DNA from: Chthonomonas calidirosea
GTDB taxonomy: Bacteria > Armatimonadota > Chthonomonadetes > Chthonomonadales > CAJBBX01
DNA length: 35,674 nt
Direction: 5' to 3'
Assembly: GCA_020722705.1 (NCBI GenBank)
Contig: DYKI01000020.1
Span: forward strand, 1-35,674
A program made the position numbers and the translations under genes. Positions 8,173 through 16,275 of this stretch are shown piece by piece; position 1 is the stretch's first letter; the number at the start of each line of letters is the position of its first letter. Under the pieces are notes generated by a model that was given only the letters and a program-made list of their open reading frames with translations, had not been told where the DNA came from and searched no databases.

Positions 8173-10227
8173 ATGATACTCTGTGCCGGGGCGCTGATCC
8201 TGCTCGCTCCGTTTCTGCAGGCCGCGTCGCCCGCCGACGCAACGAGGGAGAATCCACGGGTATCCAGCCCATCAGAAAGGTCCAGGGCAATGCTCGAGCC
8301 CATACCGCGACGCGACGCGTTTTTCGGGATGCACTTCGATCTGCATCCATCCGCCGGGGACACTTCGCTCGGCGCGGATGCCGACGAAGACAATATCGCG
8401 AACCTCTTGGATCGGGTGAAGCCCGACTACGTCCAGTATGACTGCAAAGGTCACGCCGGCTACTGCGGATACCCGAGCGCTGTCGGCTCGCCATCTCCGG
8501 GAATCGTGAAGGACGCCCTCGCAATCTGGCGCAAGGTGACGCACGACCGCGGAATCGGCCTCTACGTTCACTATTCAGGAGTGTGGGACAACCGCGCCAT
8601 CGAGCTGCATCCGGAGTGGGCTCGGATCGGTCCTGACGGTCAGGCCGACCGCCGGCACACCTCCGTTTTCAGCGAGTACGCCGAGAAGCTGATGATCCCC
8701 CAGCTCGTCGAGGTCCTCAGCAAGTACCGGCTCGACGGGGCCTGGGTGGACGGCGAATGCTGGGCCGCACAACTGGACTGGTCGCCGAGCGCTCTCGCGG
8801 CGTGGAAGGCGCGGACCGGATCGGAGAACGCCCCGACCGACAGGAACCATCCACGGTGGCTTGAGTGGAAGCAGTTCCATCGTGACGCTTTCGAAAGCTA
8901 CCTGAACCGTTGGGTGGATGCCGTGCATGCCGCCTGCCCGAACGCACAGGTAACGAGCAACTGGATGTACACCACTTTTGCACCGAAGCCAGTGGCGGCT
9001 CGGCTCGACTTCCTGTCCGGTGACTACGCCCCGACTGCATCCGTGGATCGCGCAAGGACCGAAGCCCGTTATCTTGCGTCCACCGGCATGCCCTGGGACC
9101 TTATGGCGTGGGGCTTCAACAATGGCCAGGGCCTCGGGCACAGCCTTAAGCCCGCCGTCCAACTGCAGCAGGAGGCGGCGGTTGTCATCATGCAAGGCGG
9201 CGGTTTCCAGGTCTACTATCAGCCGACTCGGTCGGGGTACGTCATTCCCGAAATCGCCTCAACCATGAGCCAGGTGGCCGAGTTCGTCCGCGCCCGACAG
9301 GCGATCAGCCACAAGAGCGTTGCCGTACCGCAGGTGGCCCTCCTCCTATCCTACGCGTCTCAAGCCGACCGTTCCGATGCCGTGTTCACTCCTTACGGCT
9401 GCCAGGACGAGCTTGAGGGCGCCCTGCATGCGCTTCTCGAATCGTTCTACTCGGTGGACATCCTCGCCGAGCATCAGCTCCTTCCACGCCTGAACGAGTA
9501 TCCCGTCGTGGTCTTGGCCGATACCCACCGTCTCGACGAGGCGTTCCGGCAGGCGCTCGTGTCCTATGTGCGCCAGGGCGGCTCGCTCGTTCTGCTCGGA
9601 GCGGCGCCTGCGCGGCTTTTCGCGGACCACCTTGGCGTACGCCTGGTCGGCGATCCGGCGCCGCTGGCCGCAGAACTGGCCACTCCGGCCGGCGTTGTGA
9701 ACATGAACGGCGTGTGGCAGAAAGTCGCCCCGACGGATGCCGACGTGATAGGCCGGCGATACCCTACACGTGATACTCGTGCCGGCGGCGAGCCCGCTGC
9801 GACGGTGGTCCGTCTTGGCAAGGGCCGCATCGCGGCTGTCTACGGCCCGCTCGCCGTCAGCCACTTCCGCACCCATCATACCGCCATCCGCGCATTCCTT
9901 GCCAGCGTCATGGAGACGGTCTTCACCGATCCGGCCGTTCGCATCGAAGGACCGCCATGCGTGGATATCGCGCTCCGCAAGACCACCGACGGGCGGCTCT
10001 CGCTTCACCTGCTCAACCGCTCCAACATGCAGGCCGCCGACAGGTACCTGACCACAGATCATGTTCCTTCGGTCGGGCCGATCTCCGTCTCCATAAAGGC
10101 GGCGGAGAAACCCGCCCGCGTCCGATGGCTCCCAGGATCAGGGAGGCTTCGCTGGACGTGGGATAAGGGATGGCTGAAGCTGACCGTGCCGAGGCTGGAC
10201 ATCCATGGCGTCGTTGTCGTTGAGTGA
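8173..10227 (+). CDS. Secreted glycoside-hydrolase-like protein (TIM barrel, fucosidase/beta-galactosidase-like)
   Basis: Probable extracytoplasmic carbohydrate-active enzyme of 684 residues. An N-terminal signal peptide is clear ('LCAGALILLAPFLQAASPADA'). Residues about 45-400 look like a (beta/alpha)8 barrel related to alpha-L-fucosidases (GH29) and similar clans: 'DYVQYDCKGHAGYCGYPSA', 'GIGLYVHYSGVWDNRA' and 'YRLDGAWVDGECW'. In the last, D193 occupies the position expected of a GH29-type nucleophile. A second domain (about 410-580; 'VALLLSYASQ', 'YPVVVLADTHRLDEAFRQAL') resembles the glutamine-amidotransferase-like trimerisation domain of GH42 beta-galactosidases. A C-terminal beta-rich domain follows. 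GAGG precedes the ATG by about 9 bases. The dehydratase gene starts 6 bases after the stop. Exact family and substrate are uncertain. Confidence 0.8.
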   Translation: MILCAGALILLAPFLQAASPADATRENPRVSSPSERSRAMLEPIPRRDAFFGMHFDLHPSAGDTSLGADADEDNIANLLDRVKPDYVQYDCKGHAGYCGYPSAVGSPSPGIVKDALAIWRKVTHDRGIGLYVHYSGVWDNRAIELHPEWARIGPDGQADRRHTSVFSEYAEKLMIPQLVEVLSKYRLDGAWVDGECWAAQLDWSPSALAAWKARTGSENAPTDRNHPRWLEWKQFHRDAFESYLNRWVDAVHAACPNAQVTSNWMYTTFAPKPVAARLDFLSGDYAPTASVDRARTEARYLASTGMPWDLMAWGFNNGQGLGHSLKPAVQLQQEAAVVIMQGGGFQVYYQPTRSGYVIPEIASTMSQVAEFVRARQAISHKSVAVPQVALLLSYASQADRSDAVFTPYGCQDELEGALHALLESFYSVDILAEHQLLPRLNEYPVVVLADTHRLDEAFRQALVSYVRQGGSLVLLGAAPARLFADHLGVRLVGDPAPLAAELATPAGVVNMNGVWQKVAPTDADVIGRRYPTRDTRAGGEPAATVVRLGKGRIAAVYGPLAVSHFRTHHTAIRAFLASVMETVFTDPAVRIEGPPCVDIALRKTTDGRLSLHLLNRSNMQAADRYLTTDHVPSVGPISVSIKAAEKPARVRWLPGSGRLRWTWDKGWLKLTVPRLDIHGVVVVE

Positions 10228-10233
10228 CCGAAG

Positions 10234-11316
10234 ATGAGCGCCGCAGACGCCGGCTCGGCAGGAGCCTCGCCCTCCCGCGAAGCCTCGCCCTCCCGCGAAA
10301 CCTCGCCCTCCCGCGAAGCCTCGCCCTCCCGCGAAACCTCGCCCTCCCGCGAAACCTCGCCCTCCCGCGAAACCTCGCCCTCCCGCGAAACCTCGCCCTC
10401 CCGCGGAGCCTCGCCATTGCACGCCAAACCGACCTGCTTCATCGAGCAGCCGCTGCTCAGCGATGCGCTTCAGGCGGAGGTCACTGTCGCCTCCGAGGCG
10501 TTTCAGTGGACCGGCAGTTTCAAGTTCCGCGCTGCGTACAACGTGGCAGCCCACGTGCCGAATCGGCACATCCTCACTGCCTCAAGCGGAAACTTCGGCC
10601 AGGCTCTGGCCTATGCCTGCCGCCTGGTCGGCAAGACATGCACCGTCGTCATGCCCTCCTCCTCGGCGTCGGTCAAGATCGCCGCGGTTCGATCGTACGG
10701 CGGTCAGGTGGATCTGATAGACACCAACGCGGTGTCTCGGGCCGAACGAGTGGCCGAACTGGCGCATGCCATGCCCGAGGCGTACGTCGCCAGTGCGTAT
10801 GACGATCCTCTCGTCATCGAAGGCAATGCTTCGCTGGGTAAGGAGATTGCTCAGAGCGGTCGGCACTTCGATGCCGTCATTGCGCCCATCGGCGGCGGAG
10901 GCCTTTGCGCGGGGCTCATCACGGGCCTGAGAGCGTCCGGTTCCGCTATCCCGGTCATCGGCGCTGAACCGCTCCTCGGCAACGACGCCGCGCGATCGCT
11001 CCGCGAAGGCCGGATTGTGCGCAACGAACGCGAACCCGATACGATTGCCGATGGAGCTCGCACCGTGTCGCTGGGCGTCCACAACTGGGCGGTGATTGAG
11101 CGCGGCATCGCCGCCGTTGTTGAGGTTCCGGAAGACGCGATTCGAGCCGCTGTGCGCCTGCTGTTCGACAGGGCCAACGTCAAAGCCGAACCGACCGGAG
11201 CGCTTGCCGTGGCGGCCCTGCTGACAGCCCCGGAGCGCTTTCGGAGCGCACGCGTGTGCTGCGTCGTCAGCGGAGGAAACGTTGAGAACCGGCTCTACGC
11301 CTCGCTCATCGCATAG
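10234..11316 (+). CDS. PLP-dependent threonine/serine dehydratase-like protein with repeat-derived N-terminus
   Basis: Fold-type II PLP enzyme, closest to threonine/serine dehydratases or racemases. The PLP lysine is in 'QWTGSFKFRAAYN', followed by 'TASSGNFGQALAYACRLVGK' (phosphate-binding SSGN), 'PIGGGGLCAGLITGL' (glycine-rich loop) and 'CCVVSGGNVENRLY'. As read from ATG 10234, residues 9-58 are almost only (A/T)SPSRE repeats encoded by an 18-bp tandem array. The enzyme proper starts near residue 60, so the usual N-terminal helix before 'TPL' appears missing or replaced. An in-frame TTG at 10417, with GGAG at 10405-10408, could start a 300-residue protein without the repeats. Length and motifs are otherwise normal. 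The substrate is unknown. It is 6 bases behind the glycoside-hydrolase-like gene. Confidence 0.85.
   Translation: MSAADAGSAGASPSREASPSRETSPSREASPSRETSPSRETSPSRETSPSRETSPSRGASPLHAKPTCFIEQPLLSDALQAEVTVASEAFQWTGSFKFRAAYNVAAHVPNRHILTASSGNFGQALAYACRLVGKTCTVVMPSSSASVKIAAVRSYGGQVDLIDTNAVSRAERVAELAHAMPEAYVASAYDDPLVIEGNASLGKEIAQSGRHFDAVIAPIGGGGLCAGLITGLRASGSAIPVIGAEPLLGNDAARSLREGRIVRNEREPDTIADGARTVSLGVHNWAVIERGIAAVVEVPEDAIRAAVRLLFDRANVKAEPTGALAVAALLTAPERFRSARVCCVVSGGNVENRLYASLIA
10251..10277 (+). repeat. Dispersed element copy at the 5' end of the dehydratase gene
   Basis: CGGCTCGGCAGGAGCCTCGC followed by CCTCCCG. This is the best-formed copy of the family and leads directly into the 18-bp tandem array. 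Confidence 0.75.
10264..10425 (+). repeat. 18-bp tandem repeat, 8 full units plus a degenerate ninth
   Basis: The unit is GCCTCGCCCTCCCGCGAA or the same with A at position 1. Units run from 10264 in exact 18-base steps; the eighth ends CGGA (10390-10407) and the ninth (10408-10425) matches only its first 8 bases. Only two positions vary between full units, implying recent expansion. The phase is a multiple of three, so it encodes (A/T)SPSRE without breaking the frame. Confidence 0.97.
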
Positions 11317-11325
11317 CGCAGCACG

Positions 11326-11356
11326 TTGGGCCGCGAACGCCCTGATGTGCTATAAT
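11326..11356 (+). promoter_or_regulatory. Predicted extended -10 promoter of the PFOR leader / small ORF
   Basis: TGCTATAAT (11348-11356) is a perfect extended -10 box. TTGGGC (11326-11331) is a possible -35 with a long 19-base spacer. Transcription would start near 11363. It is the best sigma-70-like promoter in the window. Confidence 0.7.
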
Positions 11357-11415
11357 CCAACCGTACTATCTCCTCATGAGCGGCGTCCCGGAAGGGGCTC
11401 GCGGAAGGTTACTGC

Positions 11416-11526
11416 GTGACGTCGTGGCAACATGGCGCGCTTCTCGAAGCGCTGAAGTGCATAGGCGATGCCTTTCCTATTGAGGCGTGCCGTCAAGCCG
11501 CATACGAAGCGCTGCTAAGGATATGA
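11416..11526 (+). CDS. Small ORF, 36 codons, between promoter and terminator (small protein or leader peptide)
   Basis: No known family recognised. The GTG start at 11416 is preceded by a strong Shine-Dalgarno, GGAAGG (11403-11408), with 7-base spacing, and the ORF ends at TGA 11524-11526. The peptide begins (f)MTSWQHG and continues with 'ALLEALKCIGDAFPIEAC', then RQAAYEALLRI. It looks like two short amphipathic helices, each bearing an EAL segment, and has two cysteines. Third-codon-position GC (about 57 percent) is lower than in neighbouring genes, which weakens the case for a conserved protein. A promoter lies about 50 bases upstream of the start and an intrinsic terminator begins at the stop codon, so the unit is complete. 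PFOR starts 121 bases after the stop. It may be a regulatory leader peptide for PFOR, an independent small protein, or a structured non-coding RNA. Confidence 0.5.
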   Translation: MTSWQHGALLEALKCIGDAFPIEACRQAAYEALLRI

Positions 11527-11557
11527 CAGGGAGGCCGTGTATCGGTCTCCCTGTTTT
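11526..11557 (+). terminator. Intrinsic (rho-independent) terminator upstream of PFOR
   Basis: ACAGGGAGGCCG (11526-11537) pairs over 12 positions, one of them G-U, with CGGTCTCCCTGT (11543-11554). The loop is 5 bases and TTTT follows (11554-11557). The first base of the stem is the last base of the small ORF's stop codon. Confidence 0.9.
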
Positions 11558-11599
11558 GCTGTGACCTTCCGGTCTGCTCTCATTGGCGCAGTTCGTTAA

Positions 11600-11628
11600 G
11601 GGTTCCGCGCCCGTATGGGACGGAGCCC
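11600..11628 (+). promoter_or_regulatory. Hairpin just upstream of the PFOR ribosome-binding site
   Basis: GGGTTCCG (11600-11607) pairs with CGGAGCCC (11621-11628) with one G-U, and CCC/GGG extend it around a GTAT loop. It ends three bases before the Shine-Dalgarno-like GAAAGGG (11632-11638) of PFOR. No T-run follows, so it is not a terminator. A translational or stability element is possible. Confidence 0.5.
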
Positions 11629-11647
11629 CTAGAAAGGGTTCAACCGT

Positions 11648-14600
11648 ATGCCTCGCAGGATTGTCACGATTGACGGCAACGAGGCTGCCGCCAGCGTCGC
11701 CTACCGCACGTCGGAGGTGATCTCCATCTACCCGATCACCCCATCAACCCCATTGGGCGAATGGTGCGACGCTTGGGCCGCAGCAGCGCGCAAGAACATC
11801 TGGGGCGCTGTGCCCCTTGTCCAGGAGATGCAGTCCGAAGCAGGAGCTGCCGCCTCTTGCCATGGAGCTCTCCAAACCGGCGCCTTAACGACGTCGTTCA
11901 CGGCCAGCCAGGGGCTCCTCCTGATGGTGCCGAATATGTTCAAGATCGCTGGGGAGCTCACCAGCGCCGTGTTCCACATCACAGCCCGGTCCATTGCCGC
12001 CCACGCTCTCTCGATCTTCGGCGACCACAGCGACGTCATGGCCGTCCGAGCGACGGGCTGGGCGCAGCTCTTCGGCAACTCGGTTCAGGAAACCATGGAC
12101 ATGGCCCTGATCGCACAGGCCTCCACGCTGGAATCCCGTGTGCCCTTCATGAACATCATGGACGGCTTCCGAACCTCGCATGAGGTGTGCAAGGTCGAGG
12201 AGCTGACCGACGACGATCTCAGGGCCATGATAGACGATGAGCTGGTCCGCAAGCATCGCGCCAGGGCGCTCTCGCCCGACCATCCTGTGATCCGTGGCAC
12301 TGCCCAGAACCCGGACGTGTTCTTCCAGGGTCGCGAGACGGCCAACCCCTTCTATCTGGCCACGCCGGCGATCGTGCAGAATGCCATGGACCGATTCGCC
12401 AGACTCACCGGCAGGCAGTACCACCTGTTCGACTATGTGGGCGCGCCCGATGCCGAGCGGGTGATCGTCATGATGGGTTCTTCGTGCGAGACCGCACAGG
12501 AGACCGCCGAGTACCTCTGCGAGAAGGGCGAGAAGGTCGGCCTGATCAAGGTTCGACTCTACCGGCCGTTCGACGCTCAGGCGTTGGTCGCTGCCCTCCC
12601 GCCGACGGTGAAGGCCGTTGCCGTCCTCGACAGGACCAAAGAGCCCGGAGCGACCGGCGAACCGCTCTATCAGGATGTCGTCACCGCTCTCGCCGAGGCG
12701 GTGGCCACGGGAGCCGCCCCGTTTGCCGCCATGCCGAGGGTCATTGGCGGTCGCTATGGCCTGTCGTCCAAGGAGTTCACGCCGGCCATGTGCAAGGCGG
12801 TCTTCGACGAGCTGACCCTCAAATCGCCGAAAAACCACTTCACTGTCGGCATCAACGACGACGTCACCCACACCAGCCTCGCCTACGATCCCGCATTCAG
12901 CACAGAGCCCGAGGACGTTGTCCGAGCGGTGTTCTGGGGTCTCGGAGCCGACGGCACGGTCGGCGCCAACAAGAACTCGATCAAAATCATCGGCGAGGAG
13001 ACCCCGAACTCAGCTCAGGGGTACTTCGTCTACGACTCGAAGAAGTCGGGCTCGGTCACAACATCGCACCTGCGCTTTGGACCGCGCCCCATCCACAGCT
13101 CCTACTTGATCAATCACGCCAACTTCGTTGCCATCCACCAGTTCGGTTTTGTCGAGCGCTACCCCGTGCTCGACGCCGCCGTGCGTGGCGCAACGGTTCT
13201 GCTCAACAGCCCCTATGGGCCCGATGAGGTCTGGGACAAGCTTCCCGCCGAGTTCCAGCAGCAGGTACTCGCCAAAGACCTCAAGCTCTACGTCACCGAC
13301 GCCTACGACGTTGCCCGTGCGACCGGTATGGGTGTGCGGATCAACACGATCATGCAGACGGCGTTCTTCGCGATCAGCGGCGTCCTGCCGAAGGATGAGG
13401 CAATCGCACAGATCAAGAAGGCGATCCAGAAGACCTACGGCAAGCGCGGCGAGGCCGTCGTGCAGAAGAACTACGCGGCAGTGGACGCCGCACTCGCCCA
13501 CCTGCACGAAGTAAACGTGCCGGGACGCACACCGGGCAACCTGCGTATGCCGCCCATCGTTCCGGCCGACGCCCCGGAGTTCGTGCGAACGGTGACTGCC
13601 GAGATGATAGCCGGCAGGGGCGACAGCCTGCCTGTGAGCGCGTTCCCTGTGGACGGGACGTTCCCAACCGCCACCACTCAGTGGGAAAAGCGCAACGTTG
13701 CCCTGGACGTGCCGGTCTGGGAACCGGACGTCTGCATCCAGTGCGGCAAATGCGTTCTCGTCTGTCCCCATGCCTGCATCCGCTCGAAAGTCTACGATGC
13801 CGAGCTTCTGGCCAATGCACCGGCAACGTTCAAGAGCACAACAGCGAAATGGCGCGAGTTCCCCGACCGGAAGTTCACGATCCAGGTCGCTGTCGAGGAC
13901 TGCACCGGCTGCTCTCTCTGCGTCGAGGCATGTCCGGCCAAGGACAAGACCCAGGTTGGCCGCAAAGCCATCAACATGGCTCTCCAGAGACCCATCCGTG
14001 AGACCGAGGCCAAGAACCTCGAGTTCTTCCTTGGCCTGCCCGACATGCCCAAGGACACCGATGTTGTCCGGTTCAACACGATCAAGAACATCCAGCTTCT
14101 CCGACCGCTTTTCGAGTACTCGGGAGCCTGCGCAGGCTGCGGTGAGACGCCGTACGTAAAGCTGCTGAGCCAGCTCTTCGGCGATCGGGCCATCATTGCC
14201 AACGCGACCGGATGCTCCAGCATCTACGGCGGCAACTTGCCGACCACTCCGTACTGCGTCAACAAGGATGGGCTTGGTCCGGCCTGGAACAACTCGCTCT
14301 TCGAGGATGCGGCCGAGTTCGGCCTCGGTTTCCGTTTGACCCTGACCCAACAGGAGCGGTACGCCAAGATTCTGGTCGAGCAGCTTCGGTCTGTTCTGGG
14401 CGAGGGTCTGGCCGATGCCCTCCTGTCGGCCGATCAGTCCACGGATGCTGGGGTCAAAGCCCAGCGCGACCGCGTGGCCGAAGTCAAGAGAAAGCTTGCC
14501 GACTCAAACGATCGGGCGGCCCGGGAGCTGATCAGCGTCGCCGATGCGCTGGTAAAGAAGAGCGTCTGGTCGCTTGGCGGCGACGGATGGGCATACGACA

Positions 14601-15217
14601 TCGGGTATGGCGGGCTAGACCATGTGATCTCGACGGCGCATGACATCAACCTGCTCGTGCTGGACACCGAGGTCTACTCGAACACCGGCGGTCAGGCCAG
14701 CAAAGCCACCGCACGCGGGGCGGTCGCCAAGTTCGCTGCGGGCGGAAAGCCGGCTGCCAAGAAAGACCTTGGCCGCATGGCCATGAACTATGGCACCGTC
14801 TACGTCGCATCCGTCGCCATGGGCGCCAACGACGCGCAAGCCGTTAGAGCGTTTATCGAAGCCGAGTCCTACCCCGGACCGTCGCTGATCATTGCGTACA
14901 GCCACTGCATCTCTCACGGCATTGACATGGCCAAGGGCCTGGCCCAGCAGAAGCTGGCCGTCGAGTCCGGCGCCGTCATCCTCTATCGGTTCGACCCGCG
15001 CCTGGCCGCCGAAGGAAAGAATCCGCTGCAGATTGACAGCAAGCCCCCGAGCATCCCGCTGTCCGACTTCATCTACAGCGAGAACAGGTTCAGGATGCTG
15101 AAGCAGTCGAATCCCGCGTCGGCGGCGCAACTGCTCGCGGCAGCACAGGCTGACGTGAATGCACGGTGGCAGGCTTACCAGTATATGGCCGCGGCCCCAG
15201 TGGCCGGCGCAGCATAG
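11648..15217 (+). CDS. nifJ: Pyruvate:ferredoxin (flavodoxin) oxidoreductase
   Basis: Single-chain PFOR that converts pyruvate and CoA to acetyl-CoA and CO2 while reducing ferredoxin or flavodoxin. At 1189 residues it matches the homodimeric NifJ type with fused domains. In order: N-terminal pyruvate-binding domain ('TIDGNEAAASVAYRTSEVIS', 'YPITPSTPLGEW'), CoA-binding and gamma domains, and a 2x[4Fe-4S] insert with C696/C699/C702/C706 and C752/C755/C758/C762. The C-terminal TPP domain shows 'CAGCGETPYVKLLSQLFGDR' (proximal cluster), 'GDGWAYDIGYGGLDH' and 'EVYSNTGGQASKATARG'. GAAAGGG lies about 9 bases before the ATG. Upstream lies a promoter, small ORF and terminator that may control it. The DHOD-like gene follows after 30 bases and is probably co-transcribed. 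Confidence 0.97.
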   Translation: MPRRIVTIDGNEAAASVAYRTSEVISIYPITPSTPLGEWCDAWAAAARKNIWGAVPLVQEMQSEAGAAASCHGALQTGALTTSFTASQGLLLMVPNMFKIAGELTSAVFHITARSIAAHALSIFGDHSDVMAVRATGWAQLFGNSVQETMDMALIAQASTLESRVPFMNIMDGFRTSHEVCKVEELTDDDLRAMIDDELVRKHRARALSPDHPVIRGTAQNPDVFFQGRETANPFYLATPAIVQNAMDRFARLTGRQYHLFDYVGAPDAERVIVMMGSSCETAQETAEYLCEKGEKVGLIKVRLYRPFDAQALVAALPPTVKAVAVLDRTKEPGATGEPLYQDVVTALAEAVATGAAPFAAMPRVIGGRYGLSSKEFTPAMCKAVFDELTLKSPKNHFTVGINDDVTHTSLAYDPAFSTEPEDVVRAVFWGLGADGTVGANKNSIKIIGEETPNSAQGYFVYDSKKSGSVTTSHLRFGPRPIHSSYLINHANFVAIHQFGFVERYPVLDAAVRGATVLLNSPYGPDEVWDKLPAEFQQQVLAKDLKLYVTDAYDVARATGMGVRINTIMQTAFFAISGVLPKDEAIAQIKKAIQKTYGKRGEAVVQKNYAAVDAALAHLHEVNVPGRTPGNLRMPPIVPADAPEFVRTVTAEMIAGRGDSLPVSAFPVDGTFPTATTQWEKRNVALDVPVWEPDVCIQCGKCVLVCPHACIRSKVYDAELLANAPATFKSTTAKWREFPDRKFTIQVAVEDCTGCSLCVEACPAKDKTQVGRKAINMALQRPIRETEAKNLEFFLGLPDMPKDTDVVRFNTIKNIQLLRPLFEYSGACAGCGETPYVKLLSQLFGDRAIIANATGCSSIYGGNLPTTPYCVNKDGLGPAWNNSLFEDAAEFGLGFRLTLTQQERYAKILVEQLRSVLGEGLADALLSADQSTDAGVKAQRDRVAEVKRKLADSNDRAARELISVADALVKKSVWSLGGDGWAYDIGYGGLDHVISTAHDINLLVLDTEVYSNTGGQASKATARGAVAKFAAGGKPAAKKDLGRMAMNYGTVYVASVAMGANDAQAVRAFIEAESYPGPSLIIAYSHCISHGIDMAKGLAQQKLAVESGAVILYRFDPRLAAEGKNPLQIDSKPPSIPLSDFIYSENRFRMLKQSNPASAAQLLAAAQADVNARWQAYQYMAAAPVAGAA

Positions 15218-15247
15218 GCGGCAGGATAAGAAGGAGCATGATCTAGG

Positions 15248-16261
15248 ATGGACCTAACTACCCGCTACATGGGGCTGACGCTCAAACATCCGGTGGTGCC
15301 ATCGGCATCGCCGCTATCGAAGGACCTTGACAGCATGCGTCGGCTGGAGGATGCCGGCGCACCCGCTATCGTCATGTACTCGCTGTTCGAAGAGCAGATT
15401 GACGCGGAGAGCCACCGACTGGACCACTTCCTCTCCTATGGCGAGGAGAGCTTCGCCGAAGCCATCAGCTACTTCCCCGACCTTGAGACGTACAACGTCG
15501 GCCCGGACAGCTACTTGGAGCAGATCGCCGCGGCCAAACAGGCGCTGAACATACCCGTCATCGCCAGCCTGAACGGCGTATCTCGGGGCGGCTGGACGCG
15601 CTACGCGAAGCTCATGGAACAGGCAGGCGCCGATGGGCTCGAGCTGAACGTCTACTACATCCCGACCGACCCGAGACTCACATCGGCCGACCTCGAGAAC
15701 ATGTATCTCGAGGTCCTCAAGGATGTGAAGGCAGGCGTTTCCATTCCGGTGGCCATCAAGGTCGCGCCGTTTTTCAGCGCCTTCGCCAACATGGCCGCAC
15801 GTCTCGGTGATGCCGGCGCTGACGCGCTTGTGTTGTTCAACCGTTTCTATCAGCCCGACTTCGACCTCGACAACCTCGAGGTGGTGCCGCATCTTGTGCT
15901 CAGCGACTCGGACGAGCTGCGGATTCCCCTGCGCTGGACCGCCATCCTGTTCGGTCGCATCGCTCCCGATATCGCCATCACTTCGGGTGTGCATACCGGC
16001 GAGGACGCCCTGAAGGCGATGATGGCAGGCGCCAGGATCGTCGAAGTGGCTTCTGAACTCCTCCACAATGGCCCAAAGCGCATTGAAGGGATCGTTCAGG
16101 AGATGACCGCCTGGATGGAGGAGAAGGAATACGAGTCCGTCCAGCAGATGCAGGGCAGCATGAGCCAGAAGAACGTGGCCGAACCTGCCGCGTTCGAGCG
16201 GGCCAACTATATGAAGCTGCTCGCCTCGTGGCGGCCCGATCCGACGGGAGCGCTCGTCTAG
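15248..16261 (+). CDS. Dihydroorotate-dehydrogenase-like flavoprotein
   Basis: FMN-binding TIM-barrel protein of the dihydroorotate dehydrogenase superfamily, 337 residues. It begins '[20 protein letters not shown]', followed by '[20 protein letters not shown]', '[12 protein letters not shown]', '[20 protein letters not shown]' and '[20 protein letters not shown]'. The classical DHOD substrate segment (ELN-S-CPN) reads [10 protein letters not shown] here. The true substrate therefore need not be dihydroorotate, and I do not call it PyrD. Genes of this subgroup are often found next to nifJ, as here (30 bases apart), which suggests a linked redox role. AAGGAG (15230-15235) precedes the ATG. The dispersed element and a strong hairpin lie just downstream. 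Confidence 0.85.
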   Translation: MDLTTRYMGLTLKHPVVPSASPLSKDLDSMRRLEDAGAPAIVMYSLFEEQIDAESHRLDHFLSYGEESFAEAISYFPDLETYNVGPDSYLEQIAAAKQALNIPVIASLNGVSRGGWTRYAKLMEQAGADGLELNVYYIPTDPRLTSADLENMYLEVLKDVKAGVSIPVAIKVAPFFSAFANMAARLGDAGADALVLFNRFYQPDFDLDNLEVVPHLVLSDSDELRIPLRWTAILFGRIAPDIAITSGVHTGEDALKAMMAGARIVEVASELLHNGPKRIEGIVQEMTAWMEEKEYESVQQMQGSMSQKNVAEPAAFERANYMKLLASWRPDPTGALV

Positions 16262-16275
16262 GGCAGGCGCCGTCA

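Noticed and set aside
8100-8393. N-terminal extension of the 2-hydroxyacid dehydrogenase
   Set aside because: It overlaps the divergent signal-peptide gene, and a good RBS precedes ATG 8099.
10264-10425. Possible CRISPR array
   Set aside because: The 18-bp units are contiguous with no spacers, and no cas genes are present.
10013-10569. Several overlapping minus-strand and alternative-frame open frames with SREGEV, GGRGFA or LALPRN repeats
   Set aside because: They are other-frame readings of the 18-bp tandem array; the plus-strand frame continues into a well-conserved PLP enzyme.
11376-11483. ATG-started 35-codon frame overlapping the small ORF
   Set aside because: No Shine-Dalgarno precedes it and its composition is Arg-rich and out of phase with the better-supported GTG frame.
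11363-11557. 6S RNA, SRP RNA or another known structured RNA
   Set aside because: The size suits 6S RNA, but I cannot fold the expected long rod with a central bubble. The GGAA-capped stem lacks the SRP domain IV flanks. Kept as an unassigned leader.
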